Shown here: positions 12,417-23,989 of the stretch, one piece after another
Position numbering within the stretch: the stretch's first letter is position 1
Layout: each line of letters begins with the position of its first letter
Origin: Sipunculus nudus
Lineage: Eukaryota; Annelida; Sipuncula; Golfingiida; Sipunculidae
Length of the DNA: 64,000 nucleotides
Direction of reading: 5' to 3'
Assembly: GCA_026874595.1 (NCBI GenBank)
Contig: CM049311.1
Coordinates: 9,525,676 to 9,589,675 of the forward strand
The notes under the pieces: model-generated
The model's input: the letters and a program-made list of their open reading frames with translations, nothing else
Databases searched by the model: none
Told to the model about the DNA's origin: nothing
Made by a program: the position numbers and the translations under genes

Positions 12417-13795
12417 AACAAACTAGACGACCATAGGTCGAACGCTTGCCGGAAATCGGAAGTGAAACACAGATGGACAGACAGAAAATTTTGTCGGTTT
12501 TCTATCAATGGAATGACTCTCAAGGACATTGCTGAGAATATGTGGCCCGTAGAATGACATATGAGACAAAAGAACAGGCAAGCAGACAAAGCCGACAACA
12601 AAAGACAAACAGACAGACATACTGACTTTGTGAGACAAGATTGACACCAGATGACTTAACCTGGTTATGGAGAAGATTCAAAGGAAGAAAATGAGTTATA
12701 ATTAATGTAATTTAGATTAATAGTTTTGGAGGTATGGCGAATTAATGATATACTTGGGAGGTTCGACTGTAGCGCCCTCTAGCGGACATATTCCAAAAAC
12801 GACAAACGCGGTTTGTATTATTAGCGTATGACATGAGATGTCCCAGTTTCAAAAGGATTCCGTCAAAGCTGTGGCCTGTAGAATGCTATATGTAAGGCGT
12901 AAGAACCAGCAAGCAGGCGACTTTGAGGATAACGGACAAACAGATGGACACACTGACAAAGTGACAGAAGATTGAAACCAGATGCCTTAATCAGGTTATG
13001 GAGAAGACTAAAAGGAAGAAAATAAGCTATAGTTTATGTAACTGAGGCTTTGGGTGTAGAGATATGGCCAATACAATGGTATGTGTGTAAGGGTCGTGTG
13101 CAGCGCGCACTAGTGGCAATATCCGGAAAATGAAAAATTTATTTCGAGATATTAGTGTAAGACATAAGGTGTAATCGTTTCAAAAGGATTCCCTCAAAAC
13201 TGTGGCCTATAGAATGCTATATGTGAGACGCAAGAACCAGCAAGCAGGCGAATTTGAGGACAACTGACAAACAGACAGACACACTGACAAAGTAACTCAA
13301 GATTGAGTCCAGATGACTACTCCAGGTTATGGAGAAGACTCAAAGGAAGAAAAAAGCTACAGTTTATGTAACTGAGGTTTATAGTTTTGGACATATTACC
13401 AAAGCACGATATGTTGGGAGAGGTTCGAGTTCAGCGCCCCCTAGCGGCCATATCCGGAAAATGAAAAGTTGGTTTCGAGATATTAGTGTAAGACTTAAGA
13501 TGTAATAGTTTCAAAAAGATTCTTTCAAAACTGGGGGCTGTAGAATGCTATATGTGAGACGCAAGAGCAAGCAGGCGAATTTGAGGACAATTGACAAACA
13601 GACAGACACACTGACAAGGTGACACAAAATTGTGACCAGATGACTACACCAGGTTATGGAGGAGACTCAGAGGAAGAAAATAAGCTATAGTTTATGTAAT
13701 TGAGGCTTATAATTTTGGAGATATGGCCAAAATATGATATATTGGGGAGGTTCGCATCCAGCGCCCCCTAGTGGCCCTATCCAAAAAACAAACTA
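12417..13795. repeat. 330-bp satellite, block B1 (4 units)
   Basis: Four units start near 12541, 12872, 13201 and 13531 (spacing 329-331 bp). Each carries one GCGCCCCCTAGYGGC-like motif. The block is nearly identical to 17479-18857. Confidence 0.85.
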
Positions 13796-15790
13796 GCTGC
13801 AAAAGTCGCCGTGTTATCAGCATTTACGCGAAATCATGTTTTTTTCTCGCTTGACGAGATATAGAACGAGATTTGGCAAGACGAGCAGTTTTATTATGTC
13901 AAGACGGCCAAACGTTACGAAATGGCGAAAACTGGATCCGTCTAGCTGTAAAAGTCGCCGAGTTATAAGCATTTTCGTCTACTCTCGTGTTTTCTCGTTT
14001 GACGAGATATGGTGCAGGATTTGGCCAGTCTTGTAGATTTGTCATATCAAACTCTCTAAATGTTATGAAATGGCGAAAACTACATCTGTCTAGCTGTAAA
14101 AGTTGCCGAGTTATTAGCATTTCTGTGAAATCTCCTTTTTTATCGTTTGACGAGATATGGTGCGAGATTTGGCCAGTCTTGCAGGTTTGTCATGTCAAGC
14201 CGTCCAAATGTTAATGAATGCCAAAAACTAGACCTGTCTAGCTGTGAAAGTCGCTGACTTATATGCATTTCTGTGAAATCTCGTTTTTCCACATTTGACC
14301 AGATGTAGTGCGAGATTTCCCCAAGTATCGCAGTTTTACTATGTCAAGTTGGCCAAATGTTACCAAATGCCAAAAACTAGACCTGAGTAGCTGTAAAAGT
14401 CGCCTAGTTATAAGCATTTCCATGATATCTCGTTTTTTTCTCGCTTGACGAGATATGGTGCGAGATTTGGCCTGATTTCTTTTCTGGCGTGTCAAGCTGG
14501 TCATATTATATAAAATGCCGAAAACTAGACCTGTGTAGCTGTAAAAGTCGCCGAGTTATAAGCATTTCCGTGAAATCTCGTTTTTTCTCGTTTGACGATA
14601 AACCGAGCGAAATTTGACGAGACTTGCAATTGAATGACTTAGAACCAAGGGGAAGCAGCCTTATGCAAAAAAACTAGACCCTTGAAACATAAATATTAAC
14701 CGAGATAGAAGCCAAAAACTGCATATTTTCAGATCGTCAAGTTTAACCCAAAAATTTGGTAACCATGGTAACGGCAGCACAAAGCTACATGTGCGGAGGA
14801 ATAAGCCAATGTTCCTAGTTTAAGATACAACGATAAAAATTGTGCCATGTTTAAAATTATTTTAGATATTGCAGAAAAATGATATGTTACAGTGTTTCAG
14901 GTACCACGCCCCCTGGTGGCTATTTCCAAAAAATGAAAAACTGATTTCGAGATATTTATAAATAACACAAAATATATCAATTTCAAAGCCATTGTTAAAA
15001 AAATGCAACCTGTAGGTCATATTTAATGAAATCTCGAAGACTCTCGTTTGACGAGAAACGGTGCGAGATTTTGCAAGATTTTTGATTCGATCACCGAGAG
15101 CTCACCAAGGGCTACAAGATGCAAAAAAATTGACCTCTCCAGCATAAAAACTGACAGAGTTAGAAGCTGAAAACTGCATATTTTCAAAATTCAAAAGTTT
15201 TACCCCAAAAATAGAGAAATCTGGCAATAGCGCACTTTGGCACCTATGCGCAAAAATAAGCCCATGGACCCCAGTTGAAGGTGCTGTGATGGAAATGGCC
15301 CAATGTTTAATAGTTCTGGAGGTATAGCACCAAAACAAATTTTCATGTTTTTTCATCTGCAACACCCCCTGGCGGCCGTTTCCAAAATCTGAAAAAACAA
15401 TTTCGAGATATTCTTGTGTTACATAAAATATCTCAGAATCAGTACGATTGCTGCAAATTTGAAAAATATCAGGAAATTCCATGATTTCTCCCCAAAATTG
15501 CGTAACCATGGTAACAGCAAATTTAAGTAAGCTACATGTCAAAAGAAAGGCCAGGTGATGACGAAAAAAATGAGCTATTGCAGAAGTGGATAAGCCTATT
15601 TATTGCGAAGTTATAGTGCAAAAACCGTTAACCATAACTGTCGTGACCTTGACCTTGACCTTTGACCTATTTTAACCAAAAACAATAGGGCACCTAGAAA
15701 TTATGTTTTTTTATCATCCCTGTAAGTTTCAAGGTGATTGTGGCAAAATTGTGGCCAGGAGAGTGCAGACAAACAAACAGACAAACAGAC
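13795..15790. repeat. Block A2 (150-bp satellite plus tail)
   Basis: Near-copy of 10480-12410 at offset 3,354 and of 18857-20775 at offset 5,062. Contains seven hairpin cores, a tail with two CTCF-like motifs (14905-14921, 15361-15378) and a GACCTT unit at 15644-15668. Confidence 0.85.
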
Positions 15791-15949
15791 AAGATGACCA
15801 GAGGTAACGCGCTTGCCGGAAATGGAAATGATACAGACAGATAGACAGAGAGTGCATGTAGAAACAGTCATATGAATGAGCAACATTGTGGGGGCAGCAG
15901 AAACGGATAGAATATTTATTTATGCATGCTGACCTTTAACAGCTGCATA

Positions 15950-17330
15950 TCTTTCTAGTGTAAAAGGGACCAAGTTCAAAATTTTTTCATGAAATCCCGT
16001 TAATCTTGTTTGACAAGAAGCAGTGAGACGTTTTCAGGTTTGTCATGTCAAGCTGGCCAAATGATATGAAATGCCGAAAACCAGACCTGTCTAGCTATAA
16101 AAGCCGCTGAGTTATAACCATTTGCATGAAATCTCGTGTTTTCTCGTTTGACGGGAAATGGTGCGAGCTTTGGCGAGATTTCCAGTTTTGTCTTGTCAGG
16201 TTTGTCAAATATTACAAAATGCCGGAAACTAGACCTGTCTAGCTGCAAAAGTCGCCGTCTTATCAGCATTTACGTGAAATCATGTTTTTTTCTCGCTTGA
16301 CGAGATATAGTACGAGATTTGGCAAGACGAGCAGTTTTATTATGTCAAGACGACCAAACGTTACGAAATGGCGAAAACTAGATCCGTCTAGCTGTAAAAG
16401 TCCCCGAGTTATAAGCATTTCCGTGTACTCTCGTGTTTTCTCGTGTGACGAGATATGGTGCAGGATTTGACCAGTCTTGAAGATTTGTCATATCAAACTC
16501 TCTAAATGTTATGAAATGGCGAAAACTACATCTGTCTAGCTGTAAAAGTCGCCGATTTATTAGCATTTCTGTGAAATCTCCTTTTTCATCGTTTGACGAG
16601 ATATGGTGCGAGATTTGGCCAGTCTTGCAGGTTTGTCATGTCAAGCCGTCCAAATGTTAATGAATGCCGAAAACTAGACCTGTCTAGCTGTAAAACTCGC
16701 CGAGTTATAAGCATTTCCGTGAAATCTCGTGTTTTCTCGTTTGACGAGATAGGGTGCGAGATTTGGCCTGACTTGCACATCTATCCTGTCAAGCTGGTCT
16801 ACTAGTGGAACTAAATGCCGAAAACCACACGTGTCTAGCTGTAAAACTGGCCTAGTTATAAGCATTTCCGTGAAATCTCGTGTTTTCTCGTTTGACGAGA
16901 TACGGTGCGAGATTTGGCCTGTCTTGCAGCTCTGTCGTGTCAAGCTTGTTTGGTGGAACGAAATGCCGAAAACCAGACCTGTCTAGCTGTAAAAGTCGCC
17001 GAGTAATAAGCATTTCCGCGAAGTCTCGTTTTTTCTCGTTTGACGAGATATGGCGCGAGATTTGGCGTGACTTTCAGTTCTGTCGTGTCAAGCTGGTCAT
17101 GTGGAACAAAATGCCGAAAACTAGATCTGCCTAGCTTAAAAACTGACAAAGTTACAAAAAAATGGTCGTGTTATTTCCAATTTCCATGATTTTTGCCCAA
17201 AAAATGTAACCATGGTAACGGCAAATTTAAGTAAGCTACATATCAAAAGAAAGGCCAGGTGATGACGAAAAAATGAGCTATTGCAGAAGTGGATAAGCCT
17301 ATTTATGGCGAAGTTATAGTGCAAAACCCG
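15950..17330. repeat. Block C: 150-bp satellite variants (about 8 monomers) and tail
   Basis: Hairpin cores occur near 16004, 16142, 16296, 16440, 16590, 16735, 16888 and 17036. Monomers are more diverse than in the A blocks. The core at 16004-16018 reads TCTTG-TTTGA-CAAGA, a matched change in both arms relative to TCTCG/CGAGA. The tail is a shortened version of the A-block tail. Confidence 0.8.
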
Positions 17331-17478
17331 TTAACCACACCTGTCGTGACCTTGACCCTTGACCTTGGAGCAATGTTGACCAAAAACAATAGGGTTCCAG
17401 GGTGTTCGGTTGTCAATCAACCCTGTAAGGGTCATGTCGATTGCTGCAAAATTGTGGCCAGGAGAGCGCAGACAAACA

Positions 17479-18857
17479 CACAAACTAGACGACCATAGGT
17501 CGAACGCTTGCCGGAAATCGGAAGTGAAACACAGATGGACAGACAGAAAATTTTGTCGGTTTTCTATCAATGGAATGACTCTCAAGGACATTGCTGAGAA
17601 TATGTGGCCCGTAGAATGACATATGAGACAAAAGAACAGGCAAGCAGACAAAGCCGACAACAAAAGACAAACAGACAGACATACTGACTTTGTGAGACAA
17701 GATTGACACCAGATGACTTAACCTGGTTATGGAGAAGATTCAAAGGAAGAAAATGAGTTATAATTAATGTAATTTAGATTAATAGTTTTGGAGGTATGGC
17801 GAATTAATGATATACTTGGGAGGTTCGACTGTAGCGCCCTCTAGCGGACATATTCCAAAAACGACAAACGCGGTTTGTATTATTAGCGTATGACATGAGA
17901 TGTCCCAGTTTCAAAAGGATTCCGTCAAAGCTGTGGCCTGTAGAATGCTATATGTAAGGCGTAAGAACCAGCAAGCAGGCGACTTTGAGGATAACGGACA
18001 AACAGATGGACACACTTACAAAGTGACAGAAGATTGAAACCAGATGCCTTAATCAGGTTATGGAGATGACTAAAAGGAAGAAAATAAGCTATAGTTTATG
18101 TAACTGAGGCTTTGGGTGTAGAGATATGGCCAATACAATGGTATGTGTGTAAGGGTCGTGTGCAGCGCGCACTAGTGGCAATATCCGGAAAATGAAAAAT
18201 TTATTTAGAGATATTAGTGTAAGACATAAGGTGTAATAGTTTCAAAAGGATTCCCTCAAAACTGTGGCCTATAGAATGCTATATGTGAGACGCAAGAACC
18301 AGCAAGCAGGCGAATTTGAGGACAACTGACAAACAGACAGACACACTGACAAAGTAACTCAAGATTGAGTCCAGATGACTACTCCAGGTTATGGAGAAGA
18401 CTCAAAGGAAGAAAAAAGCTACAGTTTATGTAACTGAGGTTTATAGTTTTGGACATATTACCAAAGCATGATATGTTGGGAGAGGTTCGAGTTCAGCGCC
18501 CCCTAGCGGCCATATCCGGAAAATGAAAAGTTGGTTTCGAGATATTAGTGTAAGACTTAAGATGTAATAGTTTCAAAAAGATTCTTTCAAAACTGGGGGC
18601 TGTAGAATGCTATATGTGAGACGCAAGAGCAAGCAGGCGAATTTGAGGACAATTGACAAACAGACAGACACACTGACAAGGTGACACAAAATTGTGACCA
18701 GATGACTACACCAGGTTATGGAGGAGACTCAGAGGAAGAAAATAAGCTATAGTTTATGTAATTGAGGCTTATAATTTTGGAGATATGGCCAAAATATGAT
18801 ATATTGGGGAGGTTCGCATCCAGCGCCCCCTAGTGGCCCTATCCAAAAAACAAACTA
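17479..18857. repeat. 330-bp satellite, block B2 (4 units)
   Basis: Near-perfect duplicate of 12417-13795 at offset 5,062, with scattered single-base differences (for example near 18015, 18067 and 18238). Confidence 0.9.
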
Positions 18858-20775
18858 GCTGCAAAAGTCGCCGTGTTATCAGCATTTACGCGAAATCATG
18901 TTTTTTTCTCGCTTGACGAGATATAGAACGAGATTTGGCAAGACGAGCAATTTTATTATGTCAAGACGGCCAAACGTTACGAAATGGCGAAAACTGGATC
19001 CGTCTAGCTGTAAAAGTCGCCGAGTTATAAGCATTTTCGTCTACTCTCGTGTTTTCTCGTTTGACGAGATATGGTGCAGGATTTGGCCAGTCTTGTAGAT
19101 TTGTCATATCAAACTCTCTAAATGTTATGAAATGGCGAAAACTACATATGTCTAGCTGTAAAAGTTGCCGAGTTATTAGCATTTCTGTGAAATCTCCTTT
19201 TTTATCGTTTGACGAGATATGGTGCGAGATTTGGCCAGTCTTGCAGGTTTGTCATGTCAAGCCGTCCAAATGTTAATGAATGCCAAAAACTAGACCTGTC
19301 TAGCTGTGAAAAGCGCTGACTTATATGCATTTCTGTGAAATCTCGTTTTTCCACATTTGACCAGATGTAGTGCGAGATTTCGCCAAGTATCGCAGTTTTA
19401 CTATGTCAAGTTGGCCAAATGTTACCAAATGCCAAAAACTAGACCTGAGTAGCTGTAAAAGTCGCCTAGTTATAAGCATTTCCATGATATCTCGTTTTTT
19501 TCTCGCTTGACGAGATATGGTGCGAGATTTGGCCTGATTTCTTTTCTGGCGTGTCAAGCTGGTCATATTATATAAAATGCCGAAAACTAGACCTGTGTAG
19601 CTGTAAAAGTCGCCGAGTTATAAGCATTTCCGTGAAATCTCGTTTTTTCTCGTTTGACGATAAACCGAGCGAAATTTGACGAGACTTGCAATTGAATGAC
19701 TTAGAACCAAGGGGAAGCAGCCTTATGCAAAAAACTAGACCCTTGAAACATAAATATTAACCGAGATAGAAGCCAAAAACTGCATATTTTCAGATCGTCA
19801 AGTTTAACCCACAAATTTGGTAACCATGGTAACGGCAGCACAAAGCTACATGTGCGGAGGAATAAGCCAATCTTCCTAGTTTAAGATACAACGATAAAAA
19901 TTGTGCCATGTTTAAAATTATTTTAGATATTGCAGAAAAATGATATGTTACAGTGTTTCAGGTACCACGCCCCCTGGTGGCTATTTCCAAAAAATGAAAA
20001 ACTGATTTCGAGATATTTATAAATAACACAAAATATATCAATTTCAAAGCCATTGTTAAAAAAATTGCAACCTGTAGGTCATATTTAATGAAATCTCGAA
20101 GACTCTCGTTTGACGAGAAACGGTGCGAGATTTTGCAAGATTTTTGATTGGATCACCGAGAGCTCACCAAGGGCTACAAGATGCAAAAAAATTGACCTCT
20201 CCAGCATAAAAACTGACAGAGTTAGAAGCTGAAAACTGCATATTTTCAAAATTCAAAAGTTTTACCCCAAAAATAGAGAAATCTGGCAATAGCGCACTTT
20301 GGCACCTATGCGCAAAAATAAGCCCATGGACCCCAGTTGAAGGTGCTGTGATGGAAATGGCCCAATGTTTAATAGTTCTGGAGGTATAGCACCAAAACAA
20401 ATTTTCATGTTTTTTCATCTCAGAATCAGTACGATTGCTGCAAATTTGAAAAATATCAGGAAATTCCATGATTTCTCCCCAAAATTGCGTAACCATGGTA
20501 ACAGCAAATTTAAGTAAGCTACATGTCAAAAGAAAGGCCAGGTGATGACGAAAAAAATGAGCTATTGCAGAAGTTGATAAGCCTATTTATTGCGAAGTAA
20601 TAGTGCAAAAACCGTTAACCATACCTGTCGTGACCTTGACCTTGACCTTTGACCTATTTTAACCAAAAACAATAGGGCACCTAGAAATTATGTTTTTTAT
20701 CATCCCTGTAAGTTTCAAGGTGATCGTGGCAAAATTGTGGCCAGGAGAGTGCAGACAAACAAACAGACAGACAGA
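18857..20775. repeat. Block A3 (150-bp satellite plus tail, 75-bp deletion)
   Basis: Duplicate of A2 at offset 5,062. A 75-bp segment present at 15355-15429 is missing at about 20420, with ATCT at both edges of the lost segment. The deletion removes one CTCF-like motif. Confidence 0.9.
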
Positions 20776-20779
20776 CAAA

Positions 20780-21060
20780 CAGACATACGCAACTGACCAA
20801 TATGCTTGCGGAAATCGAAGATTTCCGGCAAGCAAAAAACAAACAAAAAAACAAAAAAACAAAAAAAACAAAAAAACAAACAGACAAATGGACATACGCA
20901 ACTGACCAACATGCTTGCCGGAAATCTTCCGGCAAGCAACAAACAGACATACGCAACTGAGCAATATGCTTGCCGAAATCTTTGATTCCGGCAAGCAACA
21001 AACAGACATACGCAACTGAGCAATATGCTTGCCGAAATCTTTGATTCCGGCAAGCAAAAA
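20780..21060. repeat. Hairpin-rich terminus of the satellite complex
   Basis: Four inverted repeats built on GCTTGCCGGAAATC / GATTTCCGGCAAGC lie near 20803-20833, 20911-20938, 20967-20998 and 21027-21057, separated by ACAAACAGACATACGCAACT-type spacers and an A-rich AAACAAAAAA tract. The one at 20911-20938 is a near-perfect palindrome. The last two units are essentially identical. Confidence 0.8.
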
Positions 21061-21780
21061 AAATAAATTTACATTTAGAAAAATGGGGAACTTTCTTAAA
21101 TGAGTTACAACCGCTATAGTAACCAGTGCAAGCAGTCAGCAAAAGCGAAACCGTTTGTTGGGTTAGTCCCTGTAAGTCCTTTGTGTTGGGCATGTATTGT
21201 GTAGGAAGCGTTTACTGTAATGTAACTTCATTACCTGTTTTGTTGCTTTTGTATGTTTTCGTGTATGTGGAATTTTTTTTTGTGTGAATAAATTCTTGTT
21301 AAATTTTTTTTTCTAAATAAAAGAGAAATTCCGTTGAACGTTGGACTCCTTTGAAACACTGAACAGTGGACCTAACAGTTAATCGCTCGATGATTCTATT
21401 GTCGTACCTTTCCAATTCCTGCCTGCTACCTTTCCAATCCCTGGCTTGTACTTTTCATGTTCCTGCCTGGCACCTTTCCAGTTCCCGTAGTTTTTGGCTG
21501 TATACTGTTTGTCTTGTTCACTCGTTACTACCTAAACTTGCTTCGGCTTATTTAAATTGTTGTTCAATTAATTTTGCCTGCTCCTTTAATCTTTTTTTAT
21601 ATTTTGTTTTTCAAATTCAAATGAGAATTCTTTAATTTTAAATTTTAAAAAAATCCCACAATATGTATTGATATTATATTCTGTGCAGTGTACCCCCATG
21701 TGTATCATCAGGCAAATAATTTACTTAAATAATTACAGTTGAGTGATCAGTAAAATTGCAGGAACAATATCTACACTAGT
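21061..21780. other. Non-coding, nothing recognised
   Basis: Mixed AT-rich DNA. An 89-residue plus frame at 21366-21635 includes CTACCTTTCCA-type short repeats and no recognisable domain. Confidence 0.4.
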
Positions 21781-21789
21781 TATTCGTGA

Positions 21790-22450
21790 GTATTCAGTTC
21801 AATTACAACCAGAAACATGTCGAGACTGCGTTGCTTAAAAGAGGTTTTCGAACGCCATGTATACCGTCGGCTGATTGTAAATTTTTTTCAGAGATCTATT
21901 AATTCTAAGTCAGACATTATTTTTAAAATAAAATTAAAGGATTTATCTTTACGCTCATAGTGCTCTTCATCTGCATACATGTTTGAGATACATACTCTGA
22001 AATCTCCACCCCAGATTACTCGGTAGTTTGGTACAAGTGTCAGCCCTTTCATACATCATTAAATCTGTGTGAGAAAGATTACCTGGTGAGTTTCAGTATT
22101 TGACATATAAGTATTTATAAATAAGAAATCTTTTTCTTGGACAGTTTCTCTTCGGATTATATATCGCCCTTTTGTGTCAACGTGACTGGTATTTACACAA
22201 ATATCTAAATCTTTCCTAATTAATGTACTGACTCCCTTAGACTTATTTGTTCCATGTTTCATACATCGAACCTGGTCAATCCTTCATCCAAGAAGCCTAT
22301 ATATAAGGATCACAAGATGCCTCTTGTAAGTATATTATGCTTCTGGTACCAAATTTTTCAGATAACCATTTTAAAATACTAATTCTATTTTTATTTTTCC
22401 TATGTCCTCTTACATTCTTAAAATTGTGATTACAAAGTATACTACTTCTG
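21790..22450 (-). mobile_element. LINE endonuclease (APE-type) fragment
   Basis: Minus-strand translation from about 22440 downward gives NVRGHRKNKN, then LKWLSEKFG, IIYLQEAS (the catalytic Glu block LQET), GVSTLIRKDLDI (22059-22262), GRYIIRRE, FLFINTY, then WGGDF, LELIDL, RRYTWR and SLDMFLV. This is the expected block order of the apurinic-endonuclease-like domain of Tx1/L1 LINEs. Several stops and frame changes make it a relic. Confidence 0.8.
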
Positions 22451-23989
22451 TACTAGAACAAAACTACCGATAAAATACTAAAATATACTACCATTAAAAC
22501 AACTGTCCCGTCTCGAGCAATATAAAAATCTGTCCTTGCAGCAAGTGCCACGTCTAAAATAAAAACCGGTAGTTTTTAAATTTCTCCGCCTCTCCCCCCC
22601 CCCCCCCCCCCAACGCAAAAATAAATACAATACCCTCCTTAATAAACAACTAATTTAATTAACTGCTGAACAACAACCACTGTTTTTTCTACAATAGGAA
22701 TTCTGCAAAAGTAGTACTTCAACTACAGCAAGTACGAACATGGCCACTGTTACAACTGTGGTGGACACTGTTACATACACAAGTGGTAAACGCACAATTT
22801 CGGAACACCCTTTGTGTACCATATTAATAATCCCTACTCTGCAATCATTGAGGCCAAAAACTTAGGTTTTTTAGGCATCGCGCGTCAGTTTTACACACAC
22901 AATAAAATTATATATGTTTCGGTTTTCCTTTGAAAATTACCGATTCGGCGCTTCAGCCGCTTTCAAGAGAAATAATAATTGAATTTTATAAAACTTCGTG
23001 TTGTTACACACTGATATCGACTTCACACTTATTGCCAGGTGACGGGTTGTGTGGGCGACCCTCCCCCGCTTTCCTTTGTCACATTTAGGTGGTTCATAAC
23101 AGATCCTAATCTGGCACCCTAAAGGCTGCGACCAGTATATCTATCTTTAAAGGTGTAAGTGCAAAGGGTTAACATCTACATATCTCCTTCTCTTCTTATT
23201 CCTGGGTTTGACGATCAGCATAAGGTGGCATATTGCGGTTCAGATGTTTTAAAATGATCATGCACAGATAGCCAAACCCATATTGTTCAGTTAATATGGA
23301 CTTCAAAATAAAAATAAAATCGCCTTTAAAAGCATTAAACAGACAAATTCATACAAAATTTTGTAATACAAGCCAATGAAGTACTTTGCTTATCTCTTTA
23401 CTATGAATCCTTTTCAGCTGGTCGTGCTACTAATACCGGTCCTGTCAAATAGAACCTGTGGAAATATAGTCCAAAACGTCACTTCAGAAAAAGAGTTTGG
23501 CTAATGGAAACTTGGAAAAGCTGACAGGGCCATTATTCTGAAAAAAAAGGCTGTTGTACTAAACATTTATATAACAAAATTTAAGTTGATTCCATTGAAA
23601 AACCTGAAAGACCACGCTGCTTCTTAGAATCAACACTGAAGTTATTGAAGTTACATTAACACTGGACCGAAGTTGAGGGGTGTCAGATCACTTATAACAC
23701 ACACTTGTTGAATCAAACTTAAGCACCTCTTTGAAAGCCTTGGTAATATTTGAACATAACATTACTGGGCGATGCATAAAGCTATTCCTTTCTCAGTACA
23801 GAAATAACTGATTTTAATTGATCGCCATGCCTAATTGGGAATCTATATAATTAATACGGAGTTGGGTTTTTTTCTAGACCATGGTTTACCTGCTTCCGTT
23901 CTGATTTGACTCTCCAAATTCGGCAAACGTATGGGTGGTGTGCTCTTTTAGGAAAAGTTTGTTTTATTTTGCGGGATTATGCCTTATTA
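22451..23989. other. No recognisable gene; poly-C run
   Basis: A C run lies at about 22586-22610. A short Ser/Thr-rich segment with AG and GT edges at about 22697-22787 is discussed as a possible exon under findings. Otherwise I see nothing. Confidence 0.35.

Larger units (their letters stand above)
7885..21060. repeat. 13-kb satellite complex (three interleaved families)
   Basis: A continuous array. Layout: 330-bp-type units (7985-9130); GACCTT-family units (9320-10300); block A1 (10480-12410), B1 (12417-13795), A2 (13795-15790), C (15950-17330), B2 (17479-18857), A3 (18857-20775); hairpin terminus (20780-21060). A blocks contain the 150-bp satellite followed by a non-tandem tail and one GACCTT unit; B blocks contain four 330-bp units. 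A1 matches A2 at offset 3,354; B1+A2 match B2+A3 at offset 5,062 with very few differences. All open frames in it repeat at the same offsets and are repeat translations, not genes. The composition recalls bivalve Helitron-associated tandem repeats (pearl-type elements), which I cannot confirm here. Confidence 0.85.

Noticed and set aside
10634-20529. Recurrent 61-146-residue frames (MFSRLTRYG..., MTCSLLKFAV..., MTSLTRQKRN...)
   Set aside because: They recur at exactly the satellite offsets, on both strands, and follow the repeat sequence. No codon-level conservation is visible.
20659-21193. A 170-residue minus-strand frame
   Set aside because: Spans GACA repeats, the AAACAAAA tract and hairpin units; compositional openness.
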